64,000 nt of DNA from Aureobasidium sp. EXF-3400 (Eukaryota; Ascomycota; Dothideomycetes; Dothideales; Saccotheciaceae), in NCBI GenBank assembly GCA_024195585.1, contig SWBL01000113.1, forward strand, positions 62,001 through 126,000, in the 5' to 3' direction. Positions within the stretch are counted from its first letter, which is position 1, and every line of letters starts with the position of its first letter. Of the stretch, positions 10,487-19,948 are shown piece by piece. The translations under genes and the position numbers were made by a program. The notes beneath the pieces were generated by a model. That model was not told the origin of the DNA. It searched no databases and saw only the letters and a list, made by a program, of their open reading frames with translations.

Positions 10487-12739
10487 ATGGCTCAAAAACA
10501 GAAACGCTCAAGAGCCGAGCAAGCACGACACTTTTTGCAAAGCGGTGGTGTTTTGCGAGAAGACTCGGATGATGAACTAGGCACTGAGGATCTCCCCTGG
10601 GAATGGATATACGGACCTAACAAGACCCTCATTGGTGCCCAAATGGGCGATTTCAAATGCCACATAGGAGATACCGTCTTGCTCAAAGCTGCCGGAAACG
10701 AAGCCTGGGTAGCCATCATTCAAGACTTTTCAGAAGGCGAGATTGAAGACGATGATGGAGAAATGATCAATGACATGAAAGCCTCTTTCTTATGGTTCTC
10801 ATCCGAGAAGGAAATCGTGAACAAGAACAAGAAGAGACAAGACTTCCTGGAGAATGAATTATACATCACTACCGGTCTGGACGAGAATTCATTAAAGACC
10901 ATCAATGGCAAGGCTACCGTACTTTCTGAAGAAAGCTTCAACTCAAGATATCCAAGCGGCAAGATCCCGAAAGGCTCAAAAGATCATGGAAAAGTCTTCA
11001 TCTGTCGACGAGGCTGTAACACTCGCACGACCACTTACACTGACGAGTTCATCTGGGAGGATGTATACCGTGGAGCCGAGGACTTGCAGTCTCTGTGCGA
11101 ATTGATCGACAACCAAACTGTACGAACTCGCAAGCGCAAGTCAATCGTCAGAGCAACGACACCAGGACATCTGGACGAATTCGTGGTACCTGACAACGAG
11201 GATGGCGAAACGGCCACACCACGAAAACGACGGAAATTGACCTCTGCTACACCAACATCAAGGAGCAAGCATCCTGCTCCTCGCAAACTCACCACTCCTA
11301 CGCATCGTCGCATTGTTGCAAAGAAACCTCTTGAGTTTACACCTTTGGGTACTCGTATGCTCTCGCCTTCTCATACGACTGCCTCACCTCATCAGCTCGC
11401 CCGAAGCACATTACATGTATCTGCTGTGCCAAATGCACTTCCCTGTCGTGAAGACGAATTTGGCGAGGTCTATGCACATCTGGAGACAGCCATCTCGGCT
11501 GGCACAGGCTCCTGTATCTACATCTCTGGCACTCCTGGAACAGGCAAAACTGCCACGGTACGAGAGGTAGTAGCTGCACTCAATGTCGCCGTGTCTGCCG
11601 ATGAACTTGATGACTTTGTTTTCGTCGAAATCAACGGCATGAAAGTCACCGACCCCCATCAATCATATTCTCTTCTCTGGGAAGCTCTCAAAGGGCAACG
11701 AGTCAGCGCCACGCACGCTCTCGAGTTGCTCGAACGCGAATTCAGTACACCAAGTCCGAGAAGAGTGCCTTGTGTGGTTCTAATGGATGAGCTCGACCAA
11801 CTCGTCACCAAGTCACAAGGTGTCATGTACAACTTTTTCAACTGGCCTCAGTTGCGGCATTCGCGTCTTATTGTCCTGGCTGTAGCGAATACCATGGATT
11901 TGCCCGAACGTACACTCAGCAACAAGATCAGTTCGCGATTGGGACTTACACGTATCACATTCCCTGGCTACACACATCAACAGCTCATCAAGATCATCGA
12001 GAGCAGACTCGAAGGCATAGGACAAGTAGTCGTCGAACCCGATGCTGTCCAATTCGCCAGTAGAAAAGTCGCAGCTGTATCAGGAGACGCACGTCGCGCT
12101 CTCGATATCTGCCGTCGCGCAGTCGAGATTGCCGAATCTGACAAGGCAGCCGCCGAAAAAGCAGCTTTGGAAGCAACCATAGAAGAACCCAATGACGAGA
12201 TAACGACGATAGCACCAACCAAAGTGGCAGTGATGAAAAAGGGCGTCGTCACCATTTCTACCATCAAACGCGCTATTAATGAAGCTACTTCTACACCGTT
12301 GGCTGCTTACCTGCGCTCCCTCCCTCTAGCCTCCAAACTCTTCCTTGCGGCCCTTTTGGGCCGTATCCGCAGAACTGGATTAACAGAGAGTACCCTCGGC
12401 GACATTATCGACGAAGCAGCTCGTATGGCAGCTTTGTCGTCTTTAGTACCCCTCCATGATATCTTGCTCGCACCAGACACATTCCAACCTGTTCCTTCTT
12501 TGAACGGGGTTTCTACGCCGGGTAAAAGAGGTAGAGCGGCTGGAAAGAAAGAGGGTAAAGTGGCGAGGTTGAGGGGTATGAATGTTGCGGCTGAGGGATT
12601 GGCAGAGGCGGGTATTGTGGGCTTAGAAGTTAGGAGAGGTGAGAGAGTGGGTAGGGTGAGGTTGGGTGTTGGCGAGGAGGAGATCAGGGGTGCTTTGAGA
12701 GAAGATGAAGAATGTAGAGGTCTTGGGTTCAATGGATAG
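10487..12739 (+). CDS. orc1: Origin recognition complex subunit 1
   Basis: Orc1 is the main ATPase of the origin recognition complex, which binds replication origins and with Cdc6/Cdt1 loads MCM helicase in G1. It is a single exon of 750 residues. A BAH domain spans about residues 45-200 ('IGDTVLLKAAGNEAWVAIIQ' to 'FIWEDVYRG'). A basic low-complexity linker follows (210-300). The AAA+ core has Walker A GTPGTGKT at 348-356, Walker B 'VVLMDELDQL' with D434/E435, and a sensor-like 'VLAVANTMDLPER'. The lid carries 'ALDICRRAVEIAE', and a winged-helix region lies from about 590. The C-terminus is Gly/Arg-rich. The ATG in 'accATGGct' is in good context. Confidence 0.97.
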   Translation: MAQKQKRSRAEQARHFLQSGGVLREDSDDELGTEDLPWEWIYGPNKTLIGAQMGDFKCHIGDTVLLKAAGNEAWVAIIQDFSEGEIEDDDGEMINDMKASFLWFSSEKEIVNKNKKRQDFLENELYITTGLDENSLKTINGKATVLSEESFNSRYPSGKIPKGSKDHGKVFICRRGCNTRTTTYTDEFIWEDVYRGAEDLQSLCELIDNQTVRTRKRKSIVRATTPGHLDEFVVPDNEDGETATPRKRRKLTSATPTSRSKHPAPRKLTTPTHRRIVAKKPLEFTPLGTRMLSPSHTTASPHQLARSTLHVSAVPNALPCREDEFGEVYAHLETAISAGTGSCIYISGTPGTGKTATVREVVAALNVAVSADELDDFVFVEINGMKVTDPHQSYSLLWEALKGQRVSATHALELLEREFSTPSPRRVPCVVLMDELDQLVTKSQGVMYNFFNWPQLRHSRLIVLAVANTMDLPERTLSNKISSRLGLTRITFPGYTHQQLIKIIESRLEGIGQVVVEPDAVQFASRKVAAVSGDARRALDICRRAVEIAESDKAAAEKAALEATIEEPNDEITTIAPTKVAVMKKGVVTISTIKRAINEATSTPLAAYLRSLPLASKLFLAALLGRIRRTGLTESTLGDIIDEAARMAALSSLVPLHDILLAPDTFQPVPSLNGVSTPGKRGRAAGKKEGKVARLRGMNVAAEGLAEAGIVGLEVRRGERVGRVRLGVGEEEIRGALREDEECRGLGFNG

Positions 12740-13183
12740 ATCTGATTGAGCCCTTGAGAGGGATGTCGATATGTTGTCTCGAAAAAACGTAGAAGTACCG
12801 ATGAGATGCAATGGTCGATACGAGGCAGTTCTCTCGCCTGTAGAGTTGCTCAAGCATGTGCAATCAGCCATCAGCGAGATTGTCTTTCTGCTCCAAGCAC
12901 AGACAAGGTACAGGACCAACCATCCCTATATCTCAGACAAGCACTGCTATTTCAAAACTTCATCAGAACTTGCAACAAACCACCTACCGAACTCATCATC
13001 TCTCTTCAAACAGCTCACTTGCTCCAAAACGTAGTAAACTCAGTCACCCTGTCCACATATCTCTACCTACCAACACGACGCCATCATTACAAGCTGGTTA
13101 CGCACGGCAAGCTAACCAACCCAACCCACCGATTCCCATACTGCGAGTCTCTTCCACCGACAAACCACCGCATCGCCCAGCTC

Positions 13184-13422
13184 ATGCCCAGCTGCGCTCA
13201 GCAAAAAGATCATCACAAAGCACGGTCTAGCTTACAACCGACCCTTGGGTTGATATCTTTCCCTTTCCTCGTTGTGACTAATTTTTATTTGTGTTTGCAA
13301 GTACCTTATGTGAACTCTTACAACGCGATTTGGAAGAAACAGGGCGTTTGGTCGGTTTTGCTCGGCCATGTTATGTCGCGATGCCGAAGTCGGGGTGTGC
13401 GGAGAGTCGTCAAGGTTTGTAG
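13184..13422 (+). CDS. Possible small spliced gene (61 aa), unidentified
   Basis: A well-formed 53-nt intron is visible at 13249-13301 (GTTGAT donor, branch TGACTAAT, acceptor TTTGCAAG). Joining 13184-13248 to 13302-13422 gives a 61-residue frame. Its second exon reads 'TLCELLQRDLEETGRLVGFA' and ends at TAG 13420-13422. The first-exon frame is open further upstream to 12806, so a longer product is possible. Exon 2 is also open in another frame, so the coding assignment is uncertain. No family was recognised and a non-coding transcript is equally possible. Confidence 0.3.
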
Positions 13423-14400
13423 AATTTTTTTTCTACTGTGGACGATGATGATGATGAATGATGTGTGAGGAAAAGAGAAAGGCAAAGGAAAAGGGCAGAA
13501 GGTGAACTTATTAACACAAGAAAAGAAGAGATAAGCGGATTTTGGGTGGTGAGGTGGATGGATGAGAAGTGGTTTGGAGTATGAGGACAGGGTGACTTGA
13601 GAATATGAGTAAGGCTTGCGAAGAGTAACAATGTCCCTACCTATCTCTCTCTCTCAGGGTGGCAGCATCATTGCAAGCTGTGTAAATGCACAGTCGGTTA
13701 CGACAACAGAATCGTGTCCACAGAGAGCTATTGAGATAAGATCTCTCCGTGGACACAGATCCGCGATCAAGAAATATTGTGTATCTCGACAGGTGTAGTG
13801 TGAAGAGATGTTGGAGGAGAGAGGACAAACATCTTCTGAGGTTCGACGATGACGGATACCTCGCGACATGACGTTGGTTCCTTCCCAAAGGAGAACCTCG
13901 AAACCAGGCAGATGCGCATCGTTGTAGGCAGCAGCGCTTCACAGCCGGCAGCAACAACTCCAAGCTTGGCGGCAGGAACGTCTATACCATAAATATATCA
14001 TATTTTGAATCACATCACAGTAGACAGAAGAGGCACAGGAGTGTTTGTAGTAATAGCGCATGATCTTCGCATTTCAAAAATATTAAGAATCTAAACAGTA
14101 AAAAACCTTTTGTCCCAAAATCAAAAACTCCTGTCCTATTCTTCCCAAACTCTGAATCTGCAAGAAGAAAGACTAACAGGAAATGTATAGCAAAGGGAAA
14201 AAGGAAAAAGGCCCACGAGTCTACTACAAAAGAAGATGAATTGTAGGACGTCAAGAACTGGCCGTAGAAACAAGAAACGCGATGGGTATGAAGGAACTTT
14301 TTCAACATCTCAAACAGAGTGCGATGGAAATTTTTATGCCATGTGCATTTCTACAGCTGGTGATGAGGGCTGGTTGCGCAGAGGGAGATGGTGAGAGAGA

Positions 14401-14496
14401 TGAGGTGTGACGGGCCTCGAGAGAATGGTAGATGAGGTATGACAAGCCTCAGGAGAGTAATAGAAGAGGTATGACAGGCCTCAGGAGAGAAGAGGA
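14401..14496. repeat. Three-copy 32-bp tandem repeat in the cpcA 3' flank
   Basis: Units start at 14401, 14433 and 14465. Each contains a variant of GAGGTATGACAGGCCTC followed by a purine-rich spacer. The copies are imperfect and lie 24-120 nt past the cpcA stop codon, so they should be transcribed in the cpcA 3' UTR. The GAGG/CCTC ends of each unit can pair. Confidence 0.75.
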
Positions 14497-14519
14497 GAGA
14501 GGAGGAATTGTCGAGAGCC

Positions 14520-15323
14520 CTACATAGGCTGAGAAAGGTGCCCGTTGATATAGGCCTGGAGCTGATCGTTCCTCGCTTTCTCAGCCGCGAGCTGATTTTG
14601 AAGCTCGCGGATCTTGGCCTCGAGGGCGGCCTCGTGGTCGGCCTTCTTTGCACGAGACCTGCGAGCGGCCTCGGTGTTCTTGGCCTTCTTCCTCTCCCTC
14701 TCGTCGGTGATCAACTCCAGGTTGATGTCCTTGAGTGGCCTAGTGGCCTTTCTGGTGGGCTTGCGAACCCCCGAAGAGGCCGGACCAAGTACAGCCGACT
14801 TGGGAGTAGGAGGGAGGGAGTCGGTGTGACGCGTGAGGAGGTCTGCGCCAGTAGGCACATAGGGCCCCTCAGCGGCCTCAGCGGGCTCAGTGGCGAATAG
14901 AGATCCCAAGTGTTTATGAGCATGGGGAAGTGCCATGTCGTCCTGCAAGAGAGGAGAGGGATCAGCCGAGTTGGGGTTTGAGAACAAAGGCATGTTCCCA
15001 ATCTCGGGTGTGTAGTCGAACATGAGCGACTCGGCAGGAGTCAGCTCGGGGATGCTGGTGGAAGAGGGGACGTATCCCAAGTGTGGTGGCGCCATAGAAA
15101 GTTCCTGCGGCGAGATAGTGGCAGGGTTGGCGCTGTTGTTGAAGGCGGAGAGGCTCTGCATGAGAGCACGGTCAGCAGATGAAGGGGTCTCTTCGAAACC
15201 GCCGAACAACTGCATGTCGGCTCCCTCCTTCAAGAAGCCACCGTAAGCGCCGAAATGGAGGTCCTCGCTAGTGCCGAGGTAGGCAACGTTGCTCTCCTCG
15301 TTGAAGTTCATGTTGAAAGACAT
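14520..15323 (-). CDS. cpcA: CpcA/Gcn4-type bZIP activator of amino-acid biosynthesis
   Basis: Functional homologue of yeast Gcn4 and Neurospora CPC1: it binds TGACTCA elements and induces amino-acid biosynthesis genes during starvation. The single exon encodes 267 residues from the ATG at 15323 ('MSFNMNFNEES'). The C-terminal basic region 'KKAKNTEAARRSRAKK' is nearly identical to that of Gcn4. It is followed by a short zipper with d-position residues L-L-E-L, i.e. one imperfect heptad. Acidic/hydrophobic activation segments lie in the first 130 residues ('LTPAESLMFDYTPEIG'). The leader carries a GCN4-like uORF pair and a TGACTCA box, so starvation-dependent translational control and autoregulation are expected. 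The same frame stays open, without an ATG, up to 15953. Confidence 0.95.
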   Translation of the reverse strand: MSFNMNFNEESNVAYLGTSEDLHFGAYGGFLKEGADMQLFGGFEETPSSADRALMQSLSAFNNSANPATISPQELSMAPPHLGYVPSSTSIPELTPAESLMFDYTPEIGNMPLFSNPNSADPSPLLQDDMALPHAHKHLGSLFATEPAEAAEGPYVPTGADLLTRHTDSLPPTPKSAVLGPASSGVRKPTRKATRPLKDINLELITDERERKKAKNTEAARRSRAKKADHEAALEAKIRELQNQLAAEKARNDQLQAYINGHLSQPM

Positions 15324-15498
15324 TTTTGTGATGTTTGGTAGAGTTGCTTTTGTTGTAGTTTCGATCTGAGAGACGAACAGCTGATTGTGAAAATCGTTGG
15401 AGAACTGCGAAGAAGAAATGGGAGTTGAAAAGACGGGTCCTAGTTTTATGTTCGAGTGCACTGCTGCCTGGGAGCTCTGCAGTGAGTTTTTGAGCAAA

Positions 15499-15645
15499 TT
15501 ATACGTAAGCTGCTGCGTCGAATCTGGCAAGTGCTGCACACGTGGAGTATGAGCAAGTTTCACGGGCGTCGCGAAGAGGGCAAAGTCCTGTTCGAATACT
15601 GGTTGTGGGGGCGTATGCCTGGGGGAGTTCTTGTGAGGAAGACAT
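15499..15645 (-). CDS. cpcA uORF2 (48 codons)
   Basis: Reading from the ATG at 15645 to TAA at 15499-15501 gives a 48-residue peptide starting MSSSQELPQAY. It is in a different frame from cpcA and ends 175 nt before the main ATG. A longer inhibitory second uORF is the arrangement described for Neurospora cpc-1 and Aspergillus cpcA. It should block ribosomes unless eIF2 phosphorylation delays reinitiation. Confidence 0.75.
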   Translation of the reverse strand: MSSSQELPQAYAPTTSIRTGLCPLRDARETCSYSTCAALARFDAAAYV

Positions 15646-15811
15646 GGTTGTGGTTTAAAAGCCGTGGTTGGCTGTAGTTTCTGTTGCTGAAGGTCCGAAG
15701 ACGACGACGAGGTGTTGGAGAAACTCAAGGGCAATTGCTCTTGAGAGTGCTTGGGAAGTAGTGGACGAAGTTGTCTTATTGCTGGTATGCTGGGCGACGG
15801 TATGGGGGGGT

Positions 15812-15823
15812 TTAAGCAGCCAT
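15812..15823 (-). CDS. cpcA uORF1 (three codons: M-A-A)
   Basis: ATG GCT GCT TAA lies 166 nt upstream of uORF2. Its length and position match the permissive uORF1 of yeast GCN4, after which ribosomes resume scanning. No other minus-strand ATG occurs between uORF1 and uORF2, or between uORF2 and the cpcA ATG. Confidence 0.75.
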   Translation of the reverse strand: MAA

Positions 15824-15916
15824 TTCGATTGCGTAAACGTGAAATAGATATGTGTATGGAGAGTGCGTATGATAGAGAAAGGAAACCGACCGCAAGAGGG
15901 CCTGGGGAATTGGCCT

Positions 15917-15928
15917 TTACATAGCCAT
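15917..15928 (-). other. Further minimal uORF upstream of cpcA
   Basis: ATG GCT ATG TAA, which also contains an ATG-TAA start-stop, lies 93 nt upstream of uORF1. A second tiny frame, ATG GTT TGA, sits at 15950-15958. Whether these are inside the transcript depends on the unmapped transcription start. Confidence 0.35.
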
Positions 15929-15997
15929 TCAGCAGGCTGGAAAACACCCTCAAACCATCATCCGGTGTGGTGGGTCTGCTGCACCGTGCATCAATTG

Positions 15998-16004
15998 TGA
16001 CTCA
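15998..16004. promoter_or_regulatory. TGACTCA (Gcn4/CpcA binding site) upstream of cpcA
   Basis: A perfect TGACTCA box lies 675 nt upstream of the cpcA ATG and 175 nt upstream of uORF1, a plausible promoter position. Autoregulation through such a box is known for fungal cpc-1/cpcA genes. A second palindromic form, TGAGTCA, is at 16741-16747. Confidence 0.65.
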
Positions 16005-17468
16005 CCCAACTCCACAGTACGCTAGCTTCACTCTAATCCCGCTCGTTCACACGCATCCATCTTTGAGCATGCATTCGTCTCCAGTTCCGATGCTGATTAC
16101 TCTCTCAGATAGTGCTTCCACACCTACACATACTAATGGAATTGAGAGCGCTCAAATCGACCTACCCTCTGCTGTACAGTGCTGTCCACAACTTGTTCAA
16201 AAAGCGCAGTTGTCCGACTTCGGCATCCTGCTTATCTTGCCGCAAAGCCGCTAGTCCTGCGCCCTTTGAAGGACATCCAACCCCGGATTGGTTGGGGTTG
16301 TTCGCCCTGCTGCCTGCCATTTCCCAGGCAGTTGCTGCATGTGAAACGCTGCCTTGACATGAACGCGTGAATAACAACTTCGCCGAAGCCTTCTTGACTG
16401 CATTCAACAAAGGCACGACTTCGGACCCTGATGTTGAGTCTAGTACATGGCAGGAGTCGAGGACACTGGCGACAATGTCTTGGCTAACCCAATAGCGCTG
16501 ATATGTCATGTCGTACGTTGCGTATGGCTGAAATCCATGCGTGCGTGAGAAGCCACTGTGTCAGCTTGGCATCAGGACAGTTTTGCGCCTTCATCTGGCT
16601 GTTCCAAAAAGTTAATAATGTCGTTGTGGCCAGTTCCGCATCCAGAACGCTCAACTCCGTAGAAGAGAAGCGGGTGTTGAATATGTATTGTGCTTGGTGA
16701 TCCGTTGACATTGTCAGCTCAGAAGATATATATCGTCGTGTGAGTCAAGTTCAATCATGGTCAGACTCCGAGTAGCAAGCACGCGTCTGGTTTCCTGGTT
16801 GGATATGAGAGAGCAAAAGCTGAATCAAAATCAATCCTCCAGGGTCATCGCCAACTACTCGCGCGTGCTGTGTATGAGCGCCGTATCTTGGTGGTCATCA
16901 AGCTCTTTGAGCGCTGGGCTGAGTACAATTAATAGGCTGCTGTTTGTTATACTTGAATTTTGGGTCATAAGCTTGCGAGGGATGACAAGCGGTGCCAGCA
17001 GCTGATGCCCGACAGGCTCTCTGCCTTGAAAAGATACACTGCATGACTAGAATGACTAGACCGTGCGATGACTCGAGCAGATGCTTGAGTGACGAGCTTG
17101 TCAAACAATGTCAAGACGAGGAAGTGACCACCCGCGCTCAATGATCTGCTCTTTCCGAATGTTGAAAATGCACCACCAAATTATTAGAACCCACTGCCAT
17201 GTGTATAATTCAAGCTTACACAACTTGTATTCTCGTTTAGAATTGGCGATTGAATTTTGTTAGGATCACCAAGGGTTGAGGGTGCTACTCCAGTCTCAAC
17301 ATATAGAGGTACGTTTTCCATTGAAACATAGGGGAAAGTACTGTACGCAGACTTTTGTGTAAAGACAGTGGTCAGAGGAAGGAAGTGATATCAGAACATG
17401 TTCTCATTGGAAACGTAAAGGTCTGTTTTGGGTATATGAAAGTTTTTGAGGAGGGTGAACAAGGACAT
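16005..17468. other. Intergenic, cpcA promoter side to emp24 3' end
   Basis: About 1.46 kb. It holds the cpcA promoter and, beyond it, the emp24 3' flank. Short open frames on both strands show no recognisable protein features. A TGAGTCA box is at 16741-16747. Confidence 0.4.
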
Positions 17469-18201
17469 CTAAACAACGTGCTTGACCTGTACAAGACCAA
17501 TATCAGCGCCTGAAGTCGAGAAAATGAATCAAGAAAACAGGGCTATGAGCGTACCTCGAAGAAACGCTTGAGCCACCAGACCTGGAAGATGCCCTCGCCA
17601 ATCAAGACACCGAGCTGGAAGATGCTCCACCACTTGACTCTGGCGTTGGTGCTCTCGGCAGTGTTGCGGTGGGTACGTTCGCGGACGACAATGTAACCTT
17701 GCTCATCCTTGACCTGTGCCAGCATCTCACCAAGAGTGCGCACTTCCTTCTCGAGGGGATCTTGAGGAGCCTCGCTCTCGGGAACGTAGACAATGCCGTG
17801 GACGTTGAAGCTGACTTCCTTTGTGTTTGCCGACCAGTGTTCGTTGCTGAAGCAGTAAAGATAGCGACCATCCATGTGGGCAGTGAAGCTGTGATCGCCG
17901 CTGCTGACGGAGCGCTCGTGGACTTGGTATGCGTTGGCGGGGTTTTGGATCTATCAAAGGTCAGCTTGTGTCGAAACAGCACAAAGGCAGCAACCAAAAA
18001 ACATACCCAGAAGTCAATGTCGAGGTTTCCACTTCCACCAAACTCGCGATCGCCGACCTGGAAGGTGACGGTCATTTTGTCATCCGAGTGCAGCTCCTCG
18101 TGGAAGCACTCGCGTGAGTGAGCCTTCAGCTGAATGTTGTGTGCCGAGCCGATGGCGAAGAGACCACAGAGGGCCGCATAAAGGAAGGCGAGGACGAGCA
18201 T
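17469..18201 (-). CDS. emp24: Emp24-type p24 cargo receptor (COPII vesicles)
   Basis: p24 proteins are type I membrane proteins that cycle between ER and Golgi and package cargo, notably GPI-anchored proteins, into COPII vesicles. Exons 18007-18201, 17555-17950 and 17469-17486 with introns of 56 and 68 nt encode 202 residues. A signal peptide ('MLVLAFLYAALCGLFAIGSA') is followed by the GOLD domain, whose two cysteines are seen ('RECFHEEL', 'RYLYCFSNEHW'). A coiled-coil stalk and one membrane segment ('WWSIFQLGVLIGEGIFQVWW') precede the tail 'LKRFFEVKHVV'. That tail has the FF motif for COPII and a dibasic-like retrieval signal. The final intron isolates only five codons plus the stop. The upstream in-frame ATG near 18336 was rejected because it would bury the signal peptide. 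Confidence 0.95.
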
Positions 18202-19948
18202 GTTTGCTGTCTGTCGAGAATCGTGACACACAAAGGGAGGCTTGGGGCAACGACAATAATTGTTTGGTCGAGATGTTGCGCTGTCCCTTGAACATGGAGG
18301 TGCACGGTCCCTGAGCTCTTGCAGCCCCCTATCCAAAACACGAACGGGTACTTGGATTTGTAGGCTTGATCTTCATGGCTGCTTCTATGGTTTATGTATC
18401 TACATATAGTTATGTATATTCTCTAGATAGCCCGCAATGTCAATATCAACAGTCATGTATTGGCGACCTGCAAGTGTATCCAAGACAGCTGGTTGCTGTT
18501 ACCTTCGGTATACCTTCCTGCCCTTGAAGCTTGTTGCTTGCCAAGTTTCGTGGCCCGGGCTCATCGAACCTCACTCCATACCGTACCTCTGTTCGTTCTT
18601 TTCTCTGGCAAGATGCATACATATGTCGGGTAGCCGTCTACAACAATCTCAACCCCAGAATTTGTTTCAAGACCGTTGTTTCTGGGAGGAGTGCCGGAGA
18701 ATCCAAAAGTCCGTTGGACCTGCCTTTTCATCTGGACAGCAGTAGGCACTGGAAATCTCTTCTCTGGGGTCTTTCCTGCACCTGGATGCCTTTGGAAAAT
18801 CTACTATTTCTTGTCACTCTTCACGGTACAGCTCGTGTATATCTGGAATGGTCTTCGTGGGTTCTGTATTGGACACTGGACTGGATATGGATGCAGGATC
18901 CGGAGACTGAAAGAGACAGAACTCAACTGGTTGCAACACATCATTCTCATCTGGACCAAGCTGTACTGTCTGGATGGCCTGGTACATGTATTGAGGACTG
19001 GTCCCTGAAGCTCGAACAAGACATGTACCCATGTCTACTAGGCGTCCGGGATTATTCGACGAGCCTCTGTTGATTAGATTATCCAGTGTCTGGACATGGG
19101 ACTACACAAATCTTTGCGCCTTCTCGAAATCTTTCAGACTGTTGTGTCATTCGTGGTGTTGCAGCGGCAATAGGACGTGTAGAGTACGTGCACGACCTGC
19201 ATTTATGATTTGTGATCGAAGCAAGTCACATAGATGAGATGAGGTCGGGGGTAGCATGCTTAAAACAGGTAAGTAATACCCTCCCCAGCATCAAGCACTT
19301 GTGATGGAAACATTTCTATTGCAGAGTGTTGAATTATTTGGCTTGTTTGCATGAAGGAGGGCACCATAGAGGTAGGCTATATATTCAAGCAAGTTTGAAT
19401 TTCCTTCACCCGAGTGGGAAGGGTGGTCGAGTGGTTTCGGACTAAACTAGCACTCAGTGCCGGGGGTCCTGCCTACGGGAGCAGGATGGAAATCACTCAC
19501 ATGGCCATCTGGAAGGCTCCTCTCTTCGGAGAGGATTTCAGGGATAACCATTCATTTTTGCTTCTCAATTTCCTCTGTTTTTCCCAGTATAGCACACCTC
19601 CATGAGGTTGGTATAGGCAGATGTGTTGTTGTTGCAAAAGGAGCAGCTCGTAATATACACGGAGTTGAACACTTTGTTACGCGTCCTGATACGCGCTTTT
19701 TTGTTGTAGCCAGTGTTCAATCCTCCTCGAGGCCAACACATTTCACACTTCTCTCGACTTTCACATCCCATCACTTTCACTAGCCGGCTTACATCAAACT
19801 CGACACACTGCAAAGACTCATATGTGGCATGAAGAGTTCTATCTGCTCCTCTTCTCATTACCCCTGAATCCACACCAAGACCATCCTCTGAGTGTCTACG
19901 CATACTCAGCTGCGCTCACGATACCCGTGTCTTCCTTAGAACGACAAG
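18202..19948. other. Intergenic stretch with unresolved open frames
   Basis: About 1.75 kb between emp24 and the Myb-like gene. Within 18530-19075 long open frames overlap on both strands: 543 nt on plus, and minus-strand frames 18561-18749 and 18814-19032. They could be exons of a short minus-strand gene with splice-like signals (an acceptor AATCAACAG near 19069). None matches a family I know. A tRNA-like relic follows at 19415-19500. Confidence 0.3.
19415..19500 (+). pseudogene. tRNA-like relic (Ser/Leu type)
   Basis: The segment has an A-box-like TGGTCGAGTGG. A D-arm GTC/GAC (19426-19428 with 19440-19442) closes a normal-looking loop. A six-base-pair variable-arm-like hairpin TCCTGC/GCAGGA is at 19467-19486. 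No proper T-arm/B-box and no complementary 3' acceptor strand follow, so it is probably not a working tRNA gene. Confidence 0.3.

Larger units (their letters stand above)
12740..14519. other. Convergent intergenic region, orc1/cpcA
   Basis: About 1.8 kb between the 3' ends of orc1 and cpcA. A CT-rich, promoter-like stretch near 12960-13180 precedes a possible small spliced gene (listed separately). A short GAT microsatellite is at 13443-13457. A three-copy 32-bp tandem repeat lies just beyond the cpcA stop codon. The stretch 13500-14340 is A/T- and purine-rich with no convincing coding. Confidence 0.4.

Noticed and set aside
18202..18336. Upstream in-frame start for Emp24
   Set aside because: It would place 45 polar residues before the signal peptide; the ATG at 18201 begins exactly at the signal sequence.
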